The position numbers and the translations under genes are program-made. DNA of 64,000 bases from Ipomoea triloba (taxonomy: Eukaryota > Streptophyta > Magnoliopsida > Solanales > Convolvulaceae): assembly GCF_003576645.1 (NCBI RefSeq), contig NC_044922.1, forward strand, positions 11,777,195-11,841,194. Reading direction: 5' to 3'. Numbering within the stretch: position 1 is the stretch's first letter; every line of letters begins with the position of its first letter. Below are positions 1 to 9,722 of the stretch, piece after piece. The notes below the pieces were generated by a model. The model worked only from the letters and a program-made list of their open reading frames with translations, was not told where the DNA came from and ran no database searches.

Positions 1-813
1 AAATTTATAGTTTCAAAGAGTAAAAAAAATGGAAATGATTTGTGTCAGTCACTCTCTATCAATACAGATTCCCATACTTTAGTTAAAATTCCCCCAATTA
101 ATCTCAATCACATTTAAGCACAGTTACAACTTACAAAGATTACTTAGATGAAGTTACAAAGACAGGCCAATATTTAATGGAAAAGGACAGAATAGTACCC
201 CATTACAAAATATTATCATTTCATGTTAATGTTACAAGCTTCTCAGTTCGCAACACTCTTTTTACACATTTCTATTCGGAGCTAACTTAACTTTATCTAT
301 ACACTCAGATCAAACTAATATACTTCGCAATACTTAGGCGTATGAGAGCAAATTGCAGTACTCAACAAGAAATACAAATATTTCAAGACAGTAAAAACTG
401 CCCAATTACTGGGAAAACTGCATTAGCAACATTTATCATGATTAACACAAAATCAAGATGAAGTGGAGAAAACCCCTTTTGCAAAACATCGCAACCTAGC
501 GGAATTATCAAAATCTTAACAAATAAAAATAAAATTGAGAAATAGGAAATTATGAAGGGGCAGAAAATTTACCCAGATTATGGAGAGCTTCAAAATGGAG
601 TGGAACAAGGATGAAACGAGAACAGTGATCGACTAGCGGAGAAGAAAAGGTTTGAGAAATTGGGCTGACGGCTTCCGCCTCCTCCACGTGTGGGCATACA
701 AGTTTTTCTCCGTTGTACTATATAAAATGTGTAGGAATTGGGTGCTTTCCCCGGACGCTGCTGGATTTGGACACTGGATCATTGTCTTGCATGGGAATTG
801 GACCCGAAATAGA
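1..813 (-). promoter_or_regulatory. Left flank; possible promoter and 5' leader of a leftward gene
   Basis: No coding region is visible. On the minus strand a TATA-like stretch at about 715-727 precedes a GC-richer, leader-like stretch (about 690-560). That stretch ends at a plausible splice donor (CTGG|GTAAAT, near 570). This could be the promoter and untranslated first exon of a gene whose coding part lies to the left of the window. The rest (1-560) is AT-rich and shows nothing else. The assignment is an inference from composition and signals only. Confidence 0.25.
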
Positions 814-876
814 GTAAAGTGACATTGGGGAGCCCGACTCTACATTAATATAAGTTGGACTAAGGAGTCCATTTTA
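814..876 (+). repeat. Proposed left terminal inverted repeat of MULE1
   Basis: This begins GTAAAGTGACAT and contains TTGGACT-AAGG-AGTCCAT at 854-872. It aligns, with many mismatches, to the reverse complement of 16261-16339. No matching direct repeat flanks the two ends. Confidence 0.45.
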
Positions 877-1473
877 CCTTAGGAGTTTTTTTTTTTTTAG
901 TTAATGGTTTCAATGTTTGATTCCACGTATGGGTTGGACTAAATCACTAAAGTTTAGTATATAATTCAATATCATGAAAATAATTATTAGGCATGATTAG
1001 ATATGATTTTGAATATATATATAATTATTAGGCATGATTAATTATTGATTAGACATGATTAATTATTAATTAATAATGATTTTGAATATATTTATAATTA
1101 TTGATAGATGATAATAATTTAGTAAGTTAATTAAAAGATAAAAATTATTAAATAATAATAATGATAAACATAAATTGATGAAAACTTCATCCGGTGCTAT
1201 TTAAACGGTTAAGTTCACCATACAGATTGTCACGAATGTAATATTTAACCGACTACGGATAAATATTTTCAACATGACAGTTACTAATAACCAACATTTG
1301 TATAACAGTGTCTGCTACATTGAATAAGATCACATCATCTGTTCGTGCTATTTGAAAATGCGACGTAATTTCTTCCCACTGTTCGGTGAACCATACTGGT
1401 TGAAAGTTGATTTCATTTTTTCTATGTCCTACTATAATTTTAAGAGGCTCACTGAACACGTCTGCGATACTAA

Positions 1474-1642
1474 GGAATCGAGATAATCTCGTAGGCTACA
1501 AATGTGAAAAAAAAAGGAATCGAGATAATCTCGTAGGCTACAAATGTGAAAAAAAAAGGAATCGAGATAATCTCGTAGGCTACAAATGTGAAAAAAAAAA
1601 TTATCGAGATAATCTCGTAGGCTACAAATGTGAAAAAAAAAA
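1474..1642. repeat. Tandem array, four 42-bp units
   Basis: Four nearly identical units start at 1474, 1516, 1558 and 1600. Each contains the inverted motif CGAGATAATCTCG and ends in GTGAAAAAAAA. The array sits between the last and middle parts of gene A. Confidence 0.9.
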
Positions 1643-1675
1643 TTAGTGAAATAAAGATAATGTTGAAAGAAGTAT

Positions 1676-1811
1676 AAGGTACAATGTATAATGTTACTTA
1701 CCGCGGATCGTGTAGACAAGGTACAATGTATAATGTTACTTACCGCGGATCGTGTAGACAATTTAAAATGTATAATGTTACTTACCGCGGATCGTGTAGA
1801 CAATTTAAAAT
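1676..1811. repeat. Second tandem array, three 42-bp units of unrelated sequence
   Basis: Units start at 1676, 1718 and 1760 and share AATGTATAATGTTACTTACC followed by GCGGATCGTGTAGAC. The sequence differs from the neighbouring array but the period is the same 42 bp. Confidence 0.9.
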
Positions 1812-2927
1812 AGAGAGAATGCCATGCATTTATTTGATTAAATGAAAAAAGATGGTAGTAGAGCGGACCTTGCGTTGACCCGTATTTGGTCTAGCACAAA
1901 ATGAAAAAGATGAGTTAATATTTGTAGTAAAATATATAATTCGTATATGATAATTTATTACGTGATGATACCGCTCTCACAAAGACGGGAAGTTAAGTAT
2001 TGGCCCTGATGATTGCGCTCCCTTTTTTTTTATTGCCGTTGGCGGAGTAGAGAAATGTTTCAAAAGTAAAAAAATCAATATGTCTAAATACAACAACATC
2101 TCCAAGATTTAAACCATGATCTTTCATGAAATCAGAAGCTCTGGTAGTGAAGCACATGTTTTCAAGGGATACTTCTATTCCGTATGTGGGGGCATGAAGC
2201 AAAATCGCCGTTGTTGTTAAATGTTGCATTAAATGTCGATGCATGCAATTTGGAATTTTCTACATCGCAATTATAAAAAAGTGTATAAGAAATAATATCC
2301 ATAAATATTTGATAAAATTAAAGCAATTAATGTAACAAATACATATATATAATTACCATTGTTATTTGTGATGTAATTGTAATTGAAAACCATGTAATAG
2401 TGCATGTAGTAACATCAGGCAAATGTCTTTGGGCACAAGCTTTAAAAGAATAAAAACCATATGAGGATAAATGTAGTTACAAAAGAAAAATAAATGCAAA
2501 ATGTGGAAAACTATAAGGATAGCTTACGTGATTGGTAATTAATAGCTTGTAAACGAATTAGAATATCTTGAGCATATCGTTCAGCATCCTCGTATTCTTC
2601 AAACAACATAGCTTCTGGCACTGTTGTACCTAACATTTTCAAATAATTTATCCAAGACGGAGCTGGAGAACATACATATTGATGTTCTATTGTATGCCTT
2701 ACAGTTGCAAACAATATTTTTCTTCCGACTATGGTTATTGCAAAATAACGGTGTGTTTGATAACCTTGATTATCAAGAATGAAGTCTTTCTTAAAACTTA
2801 CAAAAATTGCCACTGTAATGTCTAAATATGAAGAACACTTGGTATGAATTTGTTGAAGGTAGAATAGTGCAAATAAATGAAGTTTGCGAATAAATGAAAG
2901 ACATGAAGGAAATGATGAAGTTCGTAG

Positions 2928-2935
2928 TTTTTATA
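2928..2935 (-). promoter_or_regulatory. TATA box of gene A
   Basis: TATAAAAA on the minus strand, about 115 bp upstream of the aligned start of gene A and downstream of the palindrome cluster at 3065-3350. Confidence 0.45.
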
Positions 2936-3064
2936 GTGAGATTTGGAGTATTTTTACAGCAAAAATAACACATGTGGGTCAATCTTTATTTAAGTCCTTC
3001 ACGGACTTAAATAAAGTCTGACTATCACGGACTTAATTTTTTTTTTGTTTTTTTTGGTTAGAGG

Positions 3065-3350
3065 GTAAGATGGACTACATCAGTCCATCTTACTCGACTT
3101 TATTTTATTAGGGTAAGATGGACAACATTAGTCCATCTTACTCCAGACTTTATTTTATTTAAGTCCGTGTCCGTGAAGGACTCAATTTTTCTTTTTTCTT
3201 TTTTTTTTTTTTTTGTTAGAGGGTAAGATGGACTACATCAGTCCATCTTACTTTGATTAAAAAAATTTTAAAAATATTCAACAAGATGGACTTAATTTTT
3301 TATTATTTGTTTTTAAAGAAGGTAAGATGAACTACATCAGTCCATCTTAC
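3065..3350. repeat. Palindrome cluster I (four copies)
   Basis: Copies of the palindrome GTAAGATGGACT-5 bp-AGTCCATCTTAC lie at 3065-3093, 3113-3141 and 3223-3251, with a one-mismatch copy at 3322-3350. Between and beside them are poly-T runs and smaller inverted motifs such as AAGTCCGTG/CACGGACTT. The cluster lies between gene A's promoter and the 3' end of the transposase gene. Confidence 0.9.
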
Positions 3351-3448
3351 TCTTTTGATAAAAAAAAAATTAAAAAGATTCAACAAGACAAATCCTCGCA
3401 AATTAATGATTCAACAAGACAAATCCTCGAAAATTAATAAATATGTTT

Positions 3449-4816
3449 TCATTGATGATTTAAACGTGGACATTGCATCGAAGAGTGGGTTGATCTACGA
3501 CAATAAATACATCTTTGATTGGTGTTGCTACTAAAGTCCATTTCATTGTGAAACCTACGTGTCCGTCGTTGGCCTCATTGAGATCGTTGCAGAGTTGCGG
3601 GTTTTGGTGGAAGGCATTTGACATGTACAGCCCACTGACTTTCTTCGTCGACTGGATAGAAATCAGCAGCATAACTGTTCATGTAGTTTTGGACGGAGTA
3701 CACCTCTGGCACAAACGAGTAATACCCCTCCCTCCGGAAGTTACAAGCTGCAATCACATGGGCACACGGTATGCCATTAACGTTCCACATTCCGCATTGG
3801 CACGTACGATCTGTCAGGTTAACTTGGACGTGATTTTGCTGACTTTGGAGCATATATCCAGTATTTAGAGCAACACCGTAGATTCCAATCCTGTCATTGT
3901 ATCTTTCAATAGATGCACTGGCAGACTCAGCCTCTCGAGCAGACAAATCCTCGCAAATCTTTGTGGTGAAATGCAAGCCTTTTCCATGCATGACCTCCCC
4001 TGAAGTACGCCTATCTGCAAACATTATCCGTAACTTGTGGAAAGTCATTCTTGCTATTGCAGTCACCGGTAGCATTCTACAACCCTTAAGAGAGTTATTG
4101 AAAGACTCAGAAGAGTTCGTTGTCATTATGCCGTACCGATGGCCATCATCGTGAGATAATGTCCACCTCTCTACGTTCATTCTGGCAAGATAGTTGTATG
4201 CTCTCGGCCAATTTTGTTTTATGGTCTGCATGTGTTCAAGGAATTTATTCTCTGTAACAGCAACACCAGCTTCCCATACGAGGCTCCGTAAGCTCCTATT
4301 TCTCCCGCACTTCATTATGACATTGCTGCGAATGTGTCTTAGACAATAGCGGCGTTTCACACGCGGGCTTTGCAGTTCTGGCAGATCATTAAACGCCGCA
4401 TCTATTCCAGCATGTTTGTCAGAAATGATGCACATTGAAGCGTGATTGGGGAAAACAACCCTGGCAAGATGTCCGAGAAACCAAGTCCAGCTGGCATTAT
4501 TTTCAGAGTCCACGATGAAATATGCCAGTGGATAGATTTCCTTGTTGGCCGTCATTCCAACAGCTAGCAGGAGATGGCCTTTGTACCTATTGTACAAGTG
4601 TGTACCATCAACAGAAATAATTGGTACGCAATGTTGGAAGCCATCAATTGCGGGCTTAAAAGCCTAGAATGCATACTCGAAATGGACGTACTCTTCACCC
4701 CTTTCTGATGGCGTGCATTGTAGATGTACAATGGTGCTCGGGTTGGACAGTTGTAATTTTCGTAGGAATTGGGGCAGTTCATTGTATGAATCCTACAAAA
4801 TAATACAACAAAATAT

Positions 4817-4881
<65 letters not shown>

Positions 4882-5078
4882 TACTCAAGTAATGTTACAG
4901 AAATTAAAACCGAAGAACAATTATTTAGTTTCAATTTCAGTTTAACATTCAAGTTAAATTAAATCAAAATTGTTGAATTAATTTATTTTTCCATCACTAG
5001 TTAGTCAAACAAAATTGCAGTGATTTTACATTAATAGTAACAAGTTAAATTCCAGTACCTTAATATTTAAGTATTTAT

Positions 5079-5117
<39 letters not shown>

Positions 5118-6192
5118 AATAATAACAATACTAATAATAACAATATTAATAATAATAATAAAATTCAAATGGTAGTGATTTTACCTTAAAATTCCCGTAT
5201 TGCATCTCAATGCATTTTTGTTTGGCGTACCATGCCTTTTTGTATGTAATGTCTACGCCATAGTGCTGCCTCACATCCACTTGGATGTGTTTTATTTTGT
5301 ATTGCGGATCAACATTTATTTTCTCGAATATTAAATCGCAGACTAACGTACTAGTGCACATTTTGTCACCCGCACCTTTGTTGAAATTTTGTGTGCATGT
5401 GTGGGGCTCAAAAAATTTTGTTACTTTCCATTGGGATGATGCCCCTCGTAATTCTGACGCTGATAAACTCCACCCACAAGGTTGTGTGTCCGAATGATAA
5501 TGAGGACAAACGACTCTCCAATTTGTTGGTTTCTTACCAGCTGATTTGAATGTCCTCTTATTGGCCAGGTTGTATATACTCACAGCCTTCTTTAAATCGG
5601 CAAATTTAGGAAAAATCATGCCGATGCGAATCACATTGGTCGATGGGTCGTAGTATTGCATTCCTGAATCGTCCCTTTCAGTAAATCTGTGGCTGAATGT
5701 TGTTGTTTGGGGGGATATTGATGAGTGGTAAAAAGGGATGTTAGGATCTGGGAACTTTTGACCTCCACCCCCAATATGTTGTACACTTTGTTGCATTGCT
5801 TCAAAGTCAAACGGACTAGAGCCATCAATATCTTTGTCGGGAGAATTTTTTGAATCCCCAGATAAGATTGATTCACTATCTGAAGTCTCAGAACTGTCAG
5901 AAGATTCGGGCATGTTGTGGGATGAACTCGGGAATGACGTGCTAGCTGTATAGTGGGGTGGATTGACTGTTGAGTTTCCAGCAGTGGTTGAGGCATGATT
6001 CTGATTTTGTGCCGGCACATATGTTTCTGATGTGATATACACGTGCAATTCTCCATTCGGCAATGTTTGTTGGATAAAATACTGCCACTCTTCTTCAGTT
6101 GTAATTTGAAATGGATAGTGTGTCATACCGAATGGAGTATTCAGTACTACTCTTCCGATGACGGTAATATTTTCACCAGAATTTAAATTCAT
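3449..6192 (-). pseudogene. MULE1 transposase (MuDR type), two in-frame stops
   Basis: Two coding exons (6192-5185 and 4792-3449) join in phase 0 across an intron rich in (AAT)n. The N-terminal part has an acidic Ser-rich stretch, then the MuDR DNA-binding region (NWRVVCPHYHSDTQPCGW, about residues 240-340). The MULE catalytic core follows, with ISVDGTHLY (first Asp), CIISDKHAGI (second Asp) and a Glu in WEAGVAVTENKF. Then come a SWIM zinc finger (CQCGMWNVNGIPCAH) and a C-terminal zinc knuckle (CIYCRRSTHSSMQC). Two stops interrupt an otherwise aligned frame. TAG at 4664-4666 sits where the family usually has Trp (YAF-stop-AF). TGA at 3575-3577 is compatible with a CGA Arg codon. The start ATG at 6192 is the first in frame; an upstream exon is possible. 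The enzyme would cut and integrate the element. Confidence 0.85.
4819..5160. repeat. (AAT)n microsatellites in the transposase intron
   Basis: Two AAT/ATT runs lie at about 4819-4880 and 5085-5160, inside the single intron of the MULE1 transposase gene. Confidence 0.85.
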
Positions 6193-6645
6193 TGCATTTT
6201 TTACCAAATGTTGAAAAAAAATTTAATCGAGTATGCAAATCGATTGGAATAATCGTCTGCACATCGACGGTGTAATAAAGGGTTGGGGGTGTTGCATGTT
6301 GACATATTTCCCCGCCCCAAAAAACACACACATTTGCCATTGACACAAAATGTTCTTAGCCCAAGAATTCTATAGATGGATTTTAGCCCAAAGATTTTGT
6401 TCGTGTTTTTTTGAGTTGTGTTAGTGTGTTGGTCGGACTCCATGAGATGGATGTTATAAAAAAAAAGTTAATGTACTTACAGTCGGAGTCCCTGAGTCCG
6501 TCTTTCGTCGTAATCCTTTTTTTTCTCAAAGAAAGTAAGATGGACACCCTCTAGAAAAAAAAAAAGTAATAAGTCATCGGCTGACTTAAATAAAGCCTGT
6601 GACTTTATTAAAGTCCTCCAAGGACTTAATTTTTTTTTTCAGAGG

Positions 6646-6857
6646 GTAAGATGGACTACCTTAGTCCATCTTACCCTCTGAGAAAAAAAATTTTAATAAG
6701 TCCCTTAAGGGACTTAAATAAAGTCTGACCCGTCAGACTTTATAAGTCCTTAAGTGACTTAAATAAAGTTTGACCCGTCAGACTTTATTTAAGTCCTACA
6801 AGTACTTACTATTTTTTTTTGTTCTAAAGTAAGATGGACTGATGTAGTCCATCTTAC
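6646..6857. repeat. Palindrome cluster II (two copies)
   Basis: The palindromes at 6646-6674 and 6829-6857 have the same arms as cluster I. Smaller inverted motifs lie between them (TAAGTCCCTTAAGGGACTTA; AAAGTCTGAC/GTCAGACTTT). The cluster lies between the divergent starts of the transposase (leftward) and gene B (rightward). Confidence 0.9.
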
Positions 6858-6896
6858 CATAAAAAAAAAAAATTTAACTCCTTTAGTTTTTGCGAT

Positions 6897-6904
6897 TATA
6901 AATA
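6897..6904 (+). promoter_or_regulatory. TATA box of gene B
   Basis: TATAAATA, 46 bp upstream of the gene B ATG at 6943 and 40 bp downstream of the palindrome at 6829-6857. Confidence 0.5.
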
Positions 6905-7123
6905 CGCGCTACCTACATTATCAATTAAAATAACATAGCAAAATGGATATGTTTGTCGAGTGGAGTCATAGTGATTGGAACTACGCTCATGTTTTACGAG
7001 ACACTAGGATGACTTTTTTTTGCATACGCTGCATGGACGTAGGTATCCCATATCAGTTGTAGGAAAAGACATGGTTCTTAAAGAGTGGTTTAAATATAAA
7101 GCATCGGGTTGGACATACTTAAT

Positions 7124-8122
7124 TAGAGCCGTCAAAACGGGCTTAGCCCGCCGGGCTAGCCCGTCCCGCCCCGCCAAAAGGGCGGGGCGGGCATTGATTT
7201 TCAAAGCCCGTTTTATGGCGGGCTTTTTAGCTCGCCCCGCCTAAACCCGCGGGCTTGGCGGGGCGGGCTGGAGGGTGCCCGCCAAGCCCGCCTATTAATT
7301 ATTAAAAAAAAATTAAATCAAATTTGAGCTTTCCCCACTGCCAGGTATCAGTGCATTGGGAAGAATAATAAAAAAATCTTGTTCCCAAAGAATTCCTTCA
7401 ACTTTCCCACTTCCCAATTCTTTGATAAATGAAAATCATATTCCCATAATCTCATTTCACCACTTGTGCCCCACTGTCCATTTCACCACTGCGCATTCCT
7501 TTTTTTGTTTGAAAATACCACCGCCCATTGCACCATTGTCTATTTCACCACTGCCCATTCTGCCATTTTTTTTAATTTTTGAAACACTGAACCTCTCCAT
7601 CTTCGGTTGTTGCTTTGAAGACTCATTTACAGGGAGTGAAGAGAAAAATCTTAAAAGAAAAGAAAAGAAAAAAGAAGAGTGATGTCGGACGAGGAGCATC
7701 ATTTTGAGTCCAAGGCTGATGCCGGCGCCTCCAAAACCTATCCTCAACAAGCTAGTTCCATTCGCAAGAAACATTGAACCTAAACCCAATTGCATATTCG
7801 CAGTCTGTTCTTCTTAAATTTTCATAGCTTAAATTTTCACAGCTCATAGCTTAAATTTTTGCCTCTTCCCTCCTTCAATGTCGCATGATCGCAATCTGTT
7901 ATTCATTTATTCCTACCATCATAAACTCATAATTCCTAAATCCTACATGTGTATTTATATTTAAAAAAAAAAAAAAAAAAAAAAGGGTGGGAGGATTGGG
8001 GCCCCCGCGGGTCCCCGTGGGCCTAAGGGGGGCGGGGCGGGTGGGCCATTTTTGGGCCCGTTTTTTGGCGGGTTTTGGCGGGCTTTGGCGGGCCGCCCCG
8101 CCGGCCCGTTTTGACAGCTCTA
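7124..8122. mobile_element. Non-autonomous hAT element (999 bp) in gene B
   Basis: Terminal inverted repeats TAGAGCCGTCAAAACGGGC (left) and, read inward from the right, TAGAGCTGTCAAAACGGGC bound the element. It is flanked by an 8-bp duplication TACTTAAT (7116-7123 and 8123-8130), the hallmark size for hAT. Subterminal regions are very GC-rich (CCCGCC/GGGCGG runs). It encodes no transposase. The interior holds the 5' end of an eIF5A gene. Confidence 0.85.
7682..7777 (+). pseudogene. eIF5A: Captured 5' fragment of eIF5A
   Basis: The reading frame starts MSDEEHHFESKADAGASK and continues TYPQQASSIRKKH before a stop. This is the characteristic N-terminus of plant translation factor eIF5A up to the first conserved block; the rest of the protein (including the hypusine loop) is absent. 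The A/G-rich stretch just before the ATG looks like the native 5' leader. It lies wholly inside the hAT element, so it was copied from a host gene. It could at most give a 31-aa peptide. Confidence 0.8.
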
Positions 8123-8667
8123 TACTTAATTGAAGACGTGATTGGATTGGACGTGCAGTTTCCATATAATTTGATCTCAAGACGTTGTGCAGAAAGATTG
8201 CTACAAGAGATTCTCTCCGGTCGTCCAACATGGTTGTGGAGATTGGCAACCTTTATGCTCCTCTTTGCAGTCTGATCATTTATTCTTGGCGCATATATAA
8301 TTTCCTCATTGGAAAGGTAATGCATGCATATATAATTTCCAAATTATATATAAATTAAAGTATTACGTATGTTAATTTTAAATATTTTTTTTATTACAAT
8401 TATAAATTAAAGTACAATACGTATGTTTATTTAATCCAGTACATATGTTTATTTTTTTATTAAAATTATAAATTTATAAATCAAATAAATAAACAAATAA
8501 TTAAAATATAGGATAGTAAAATTGTGGGTCCATAAAAAACTGAGAAAAAACTTCAAAAAGGGAATACTATCAATAATTGGTAGTTGTAAAGATGTAATTA
8601 GTAATGAAGTAAAACCAAATTATGAAGTGGTCACCTTACTATTAACTGTAACTTACCATTTGTGACA

Positions 8668-9075
8668 TTATTTTAAACGTAGTTGTTTAAATTCTTCTAT
8701 TATTGCATCAACTTCCATCGCATGGTCATGAGTCGCACGTGCAATTTCATGTTGCATAAGCTCTAATAATTCGTCGTTAGTAGGCGACTCTCTTGTATTT
8801 GTTGTTCTGGAACTACCACACGAATTGTCTGTGCTAAGATCACGTTGTTTAGCACTTTTATAATTGTTAAATGCCGCTATTGCTTCATCCCTAGATCTGA
8901 ATGATTTGTACACATTGTCACTATATCGATGCACTTGTACTTTTGCATCTTCCCAGTTTTCATATATTCCTAGTACCCGACCGACGAACACCACGTATGT
9001 CTTCCCCTAGTAATATATGAGTAATTATACACCGCATACTTTTATTCAAAAATTAAATAAAAACGTACTTACCAT
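8668..9075 (-). CDS. Gene D: small protein with a caulimovirus-VI / RNase H1-N-type domain
   Basis: The coding part has a minimal first exon, ATG only (9073-9075), followed by a GTAAGT donor. An intron to 9007 follows, then exon 2 (9006-8668). The start reads MGKTYVVFVGRVLGIYENWE, followed by AKVQVHRYSDNVYKSFRSRDEA. This is the pattern of the small domain found in caulimovirus protein VI and at the N-terminus of eukaryotic RNase H1, which binds RNA or RNA-DNA hybrids. The tail (about residues 65-112) is acidic and helical. The reading frame is intact. A TATA-like TATTTAAA lies at about 9180-9187, with palindrome cluster III upstream. It is transcribed divergently from gene C. No RNase H catalytic domain is present. 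Confidence 0.6.
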
Positions 9076-9198
9076 GATATATATTGAAATGAGTATACTG
9101 AAGCCTCAGATTGAAGTGACTAAACTGAACAGAGCGTGATGTTTGTTTAAATTGAGATGACAATTCGCTATGACTTCTGGTTTAAATAGGAGACGAGG

Positions 9199-9695
9199 TC
9201 AGATAGACGGACTACCTTAGTCCATCTCTTTTTTTTTTTTTTTTACTATTATTTCTTTTCTTTTTTTTATTAAAAGAGGGTAAGACCTACTCTCTGCACA
9301 AAGTCTGACTCTCTGAGTCCGTGAAGGCACGGACTTACTATTATTTTTTTTATTAAAAGGATAAGATGGACTACATTAGTCTATCTTACTAGAGTCCGTG
9401 CCTCTCTGAGTCCGTGCCTTATTACTATTTCTTTTTGAGTTCGTGCCTTATTACTATTTCTTTTTTTTTTTTAGGGTTTAGGGTAAGATGGACTACATTA
9501 GTCCATCTTACTATTATTTCTTTTTTTTATTAAAAGGATAAGATGGACTACATTAGTCCATCTTACTCTCTACACAAAGTCTCTCTGAGTCCGTGCCTTA
9601 TTACTATTTGAGAGTCTGTGCCTCTCTGAGTCCGTGCCTTATTACTATTTTTTTTTAAGGTTTAGGGTAAGATGGACTACATTAGTCCATCTTAC
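9199..9695. repeat. Palindrome cluster III
   Basis: Full palindromes lie at 9483-9511 and 9666-9695. Imperfect copies lie at about 9199-9225, 9360-9392 and 9536-9567. A variant with GTAAAATGGACT lies at 11335-11364, past the second copy of the block. GAGTCCGTGCC motifs and poly-T runs fill the spaces. The cluster separates the divergent starts of genes D and C. Confidence 0.85.
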
Positions 9696-9722
9696 TCTTC
9701 CATCTAGGGTAAAATGGACTAN

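Larger units (their letters stand above)
1253..2813 (-). pseudogene. Gene A: N-terminal domain plus two B3-like domains, degraded
   Basis: Segments read leftward. Segment 1 (2813 to about 2532) is an unrecognised domain of about 95 aa, homologous to the start of gene C. It ends at a phase-1 donor (TCA C|GTAAGC), the same place and phase as in gene C. Segment 2 (about 2449-2357) carries a TITWF motif. After an intron with acceptor near 2262 comes a B3-like stretch with KIPNCMHRHL and LNLGDVVVFRH. The last part (1459-1253, FQIARTDDVILFNV) resembles a second B3 fold and aligns to the C-terminus of gene C. At the position of gene C's start ATG there is a GTG, so the start codon appears lost. Two tandem-repeat arrays separate the last part from the rest. 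A TATA box (2928-2935) and palindromes (3065-3350) lie upstream. The function is probably DNA binding, by inference. Confidence 0.55.
6943..8275 (+). pseudogene. Gene B: first exon of an A/C paralogue, split by a hAT element
   Basis: The frame starts at ATG 6943 (MDMFVEWSHSDW), parallel to gene C (MDVFTRYTYEQV). A run of eight T (7014-7021) marks a frameshift, after which HTLHGRRYPISV matches gene C HTLHDRRYCMFEI. The coding line runs into a hAT insertion at 7124 and resumes after it at 8131 with EDVIGLDVQFPYN and RCAERLLQEIL. These match gene C (NVIGFNITFPSN, GAEQFLNSFL). Taking out the element and one target duplication brings the frame back together. No B3-like second exon follows, so the gene is truncated as well as broken. 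The end of the first exon is uncertain. Confidence 0.6.
8096..9721. repeat. First copy of a 1626-bp tandem block
   Basis: This block recurs at 9723-11348 at a constant offset of 1627 bp. I saw no difference by eye between the copies. A single N at 9722 separates them. Confidence 0.9.

Noticed and set aside
1432..1803. Open frames through the 42-bp arrays on both strands
   Set aside because: They stay open only because 42 is a multiple of three; the repeated peptides have no recognisable fold.
1474..1811. Regular repeats resembling a CRISPR-type array
   Set aside because: The units are directly adjacent tandem copies with no unique spacers, and the DNA is a plant nuclear genome.
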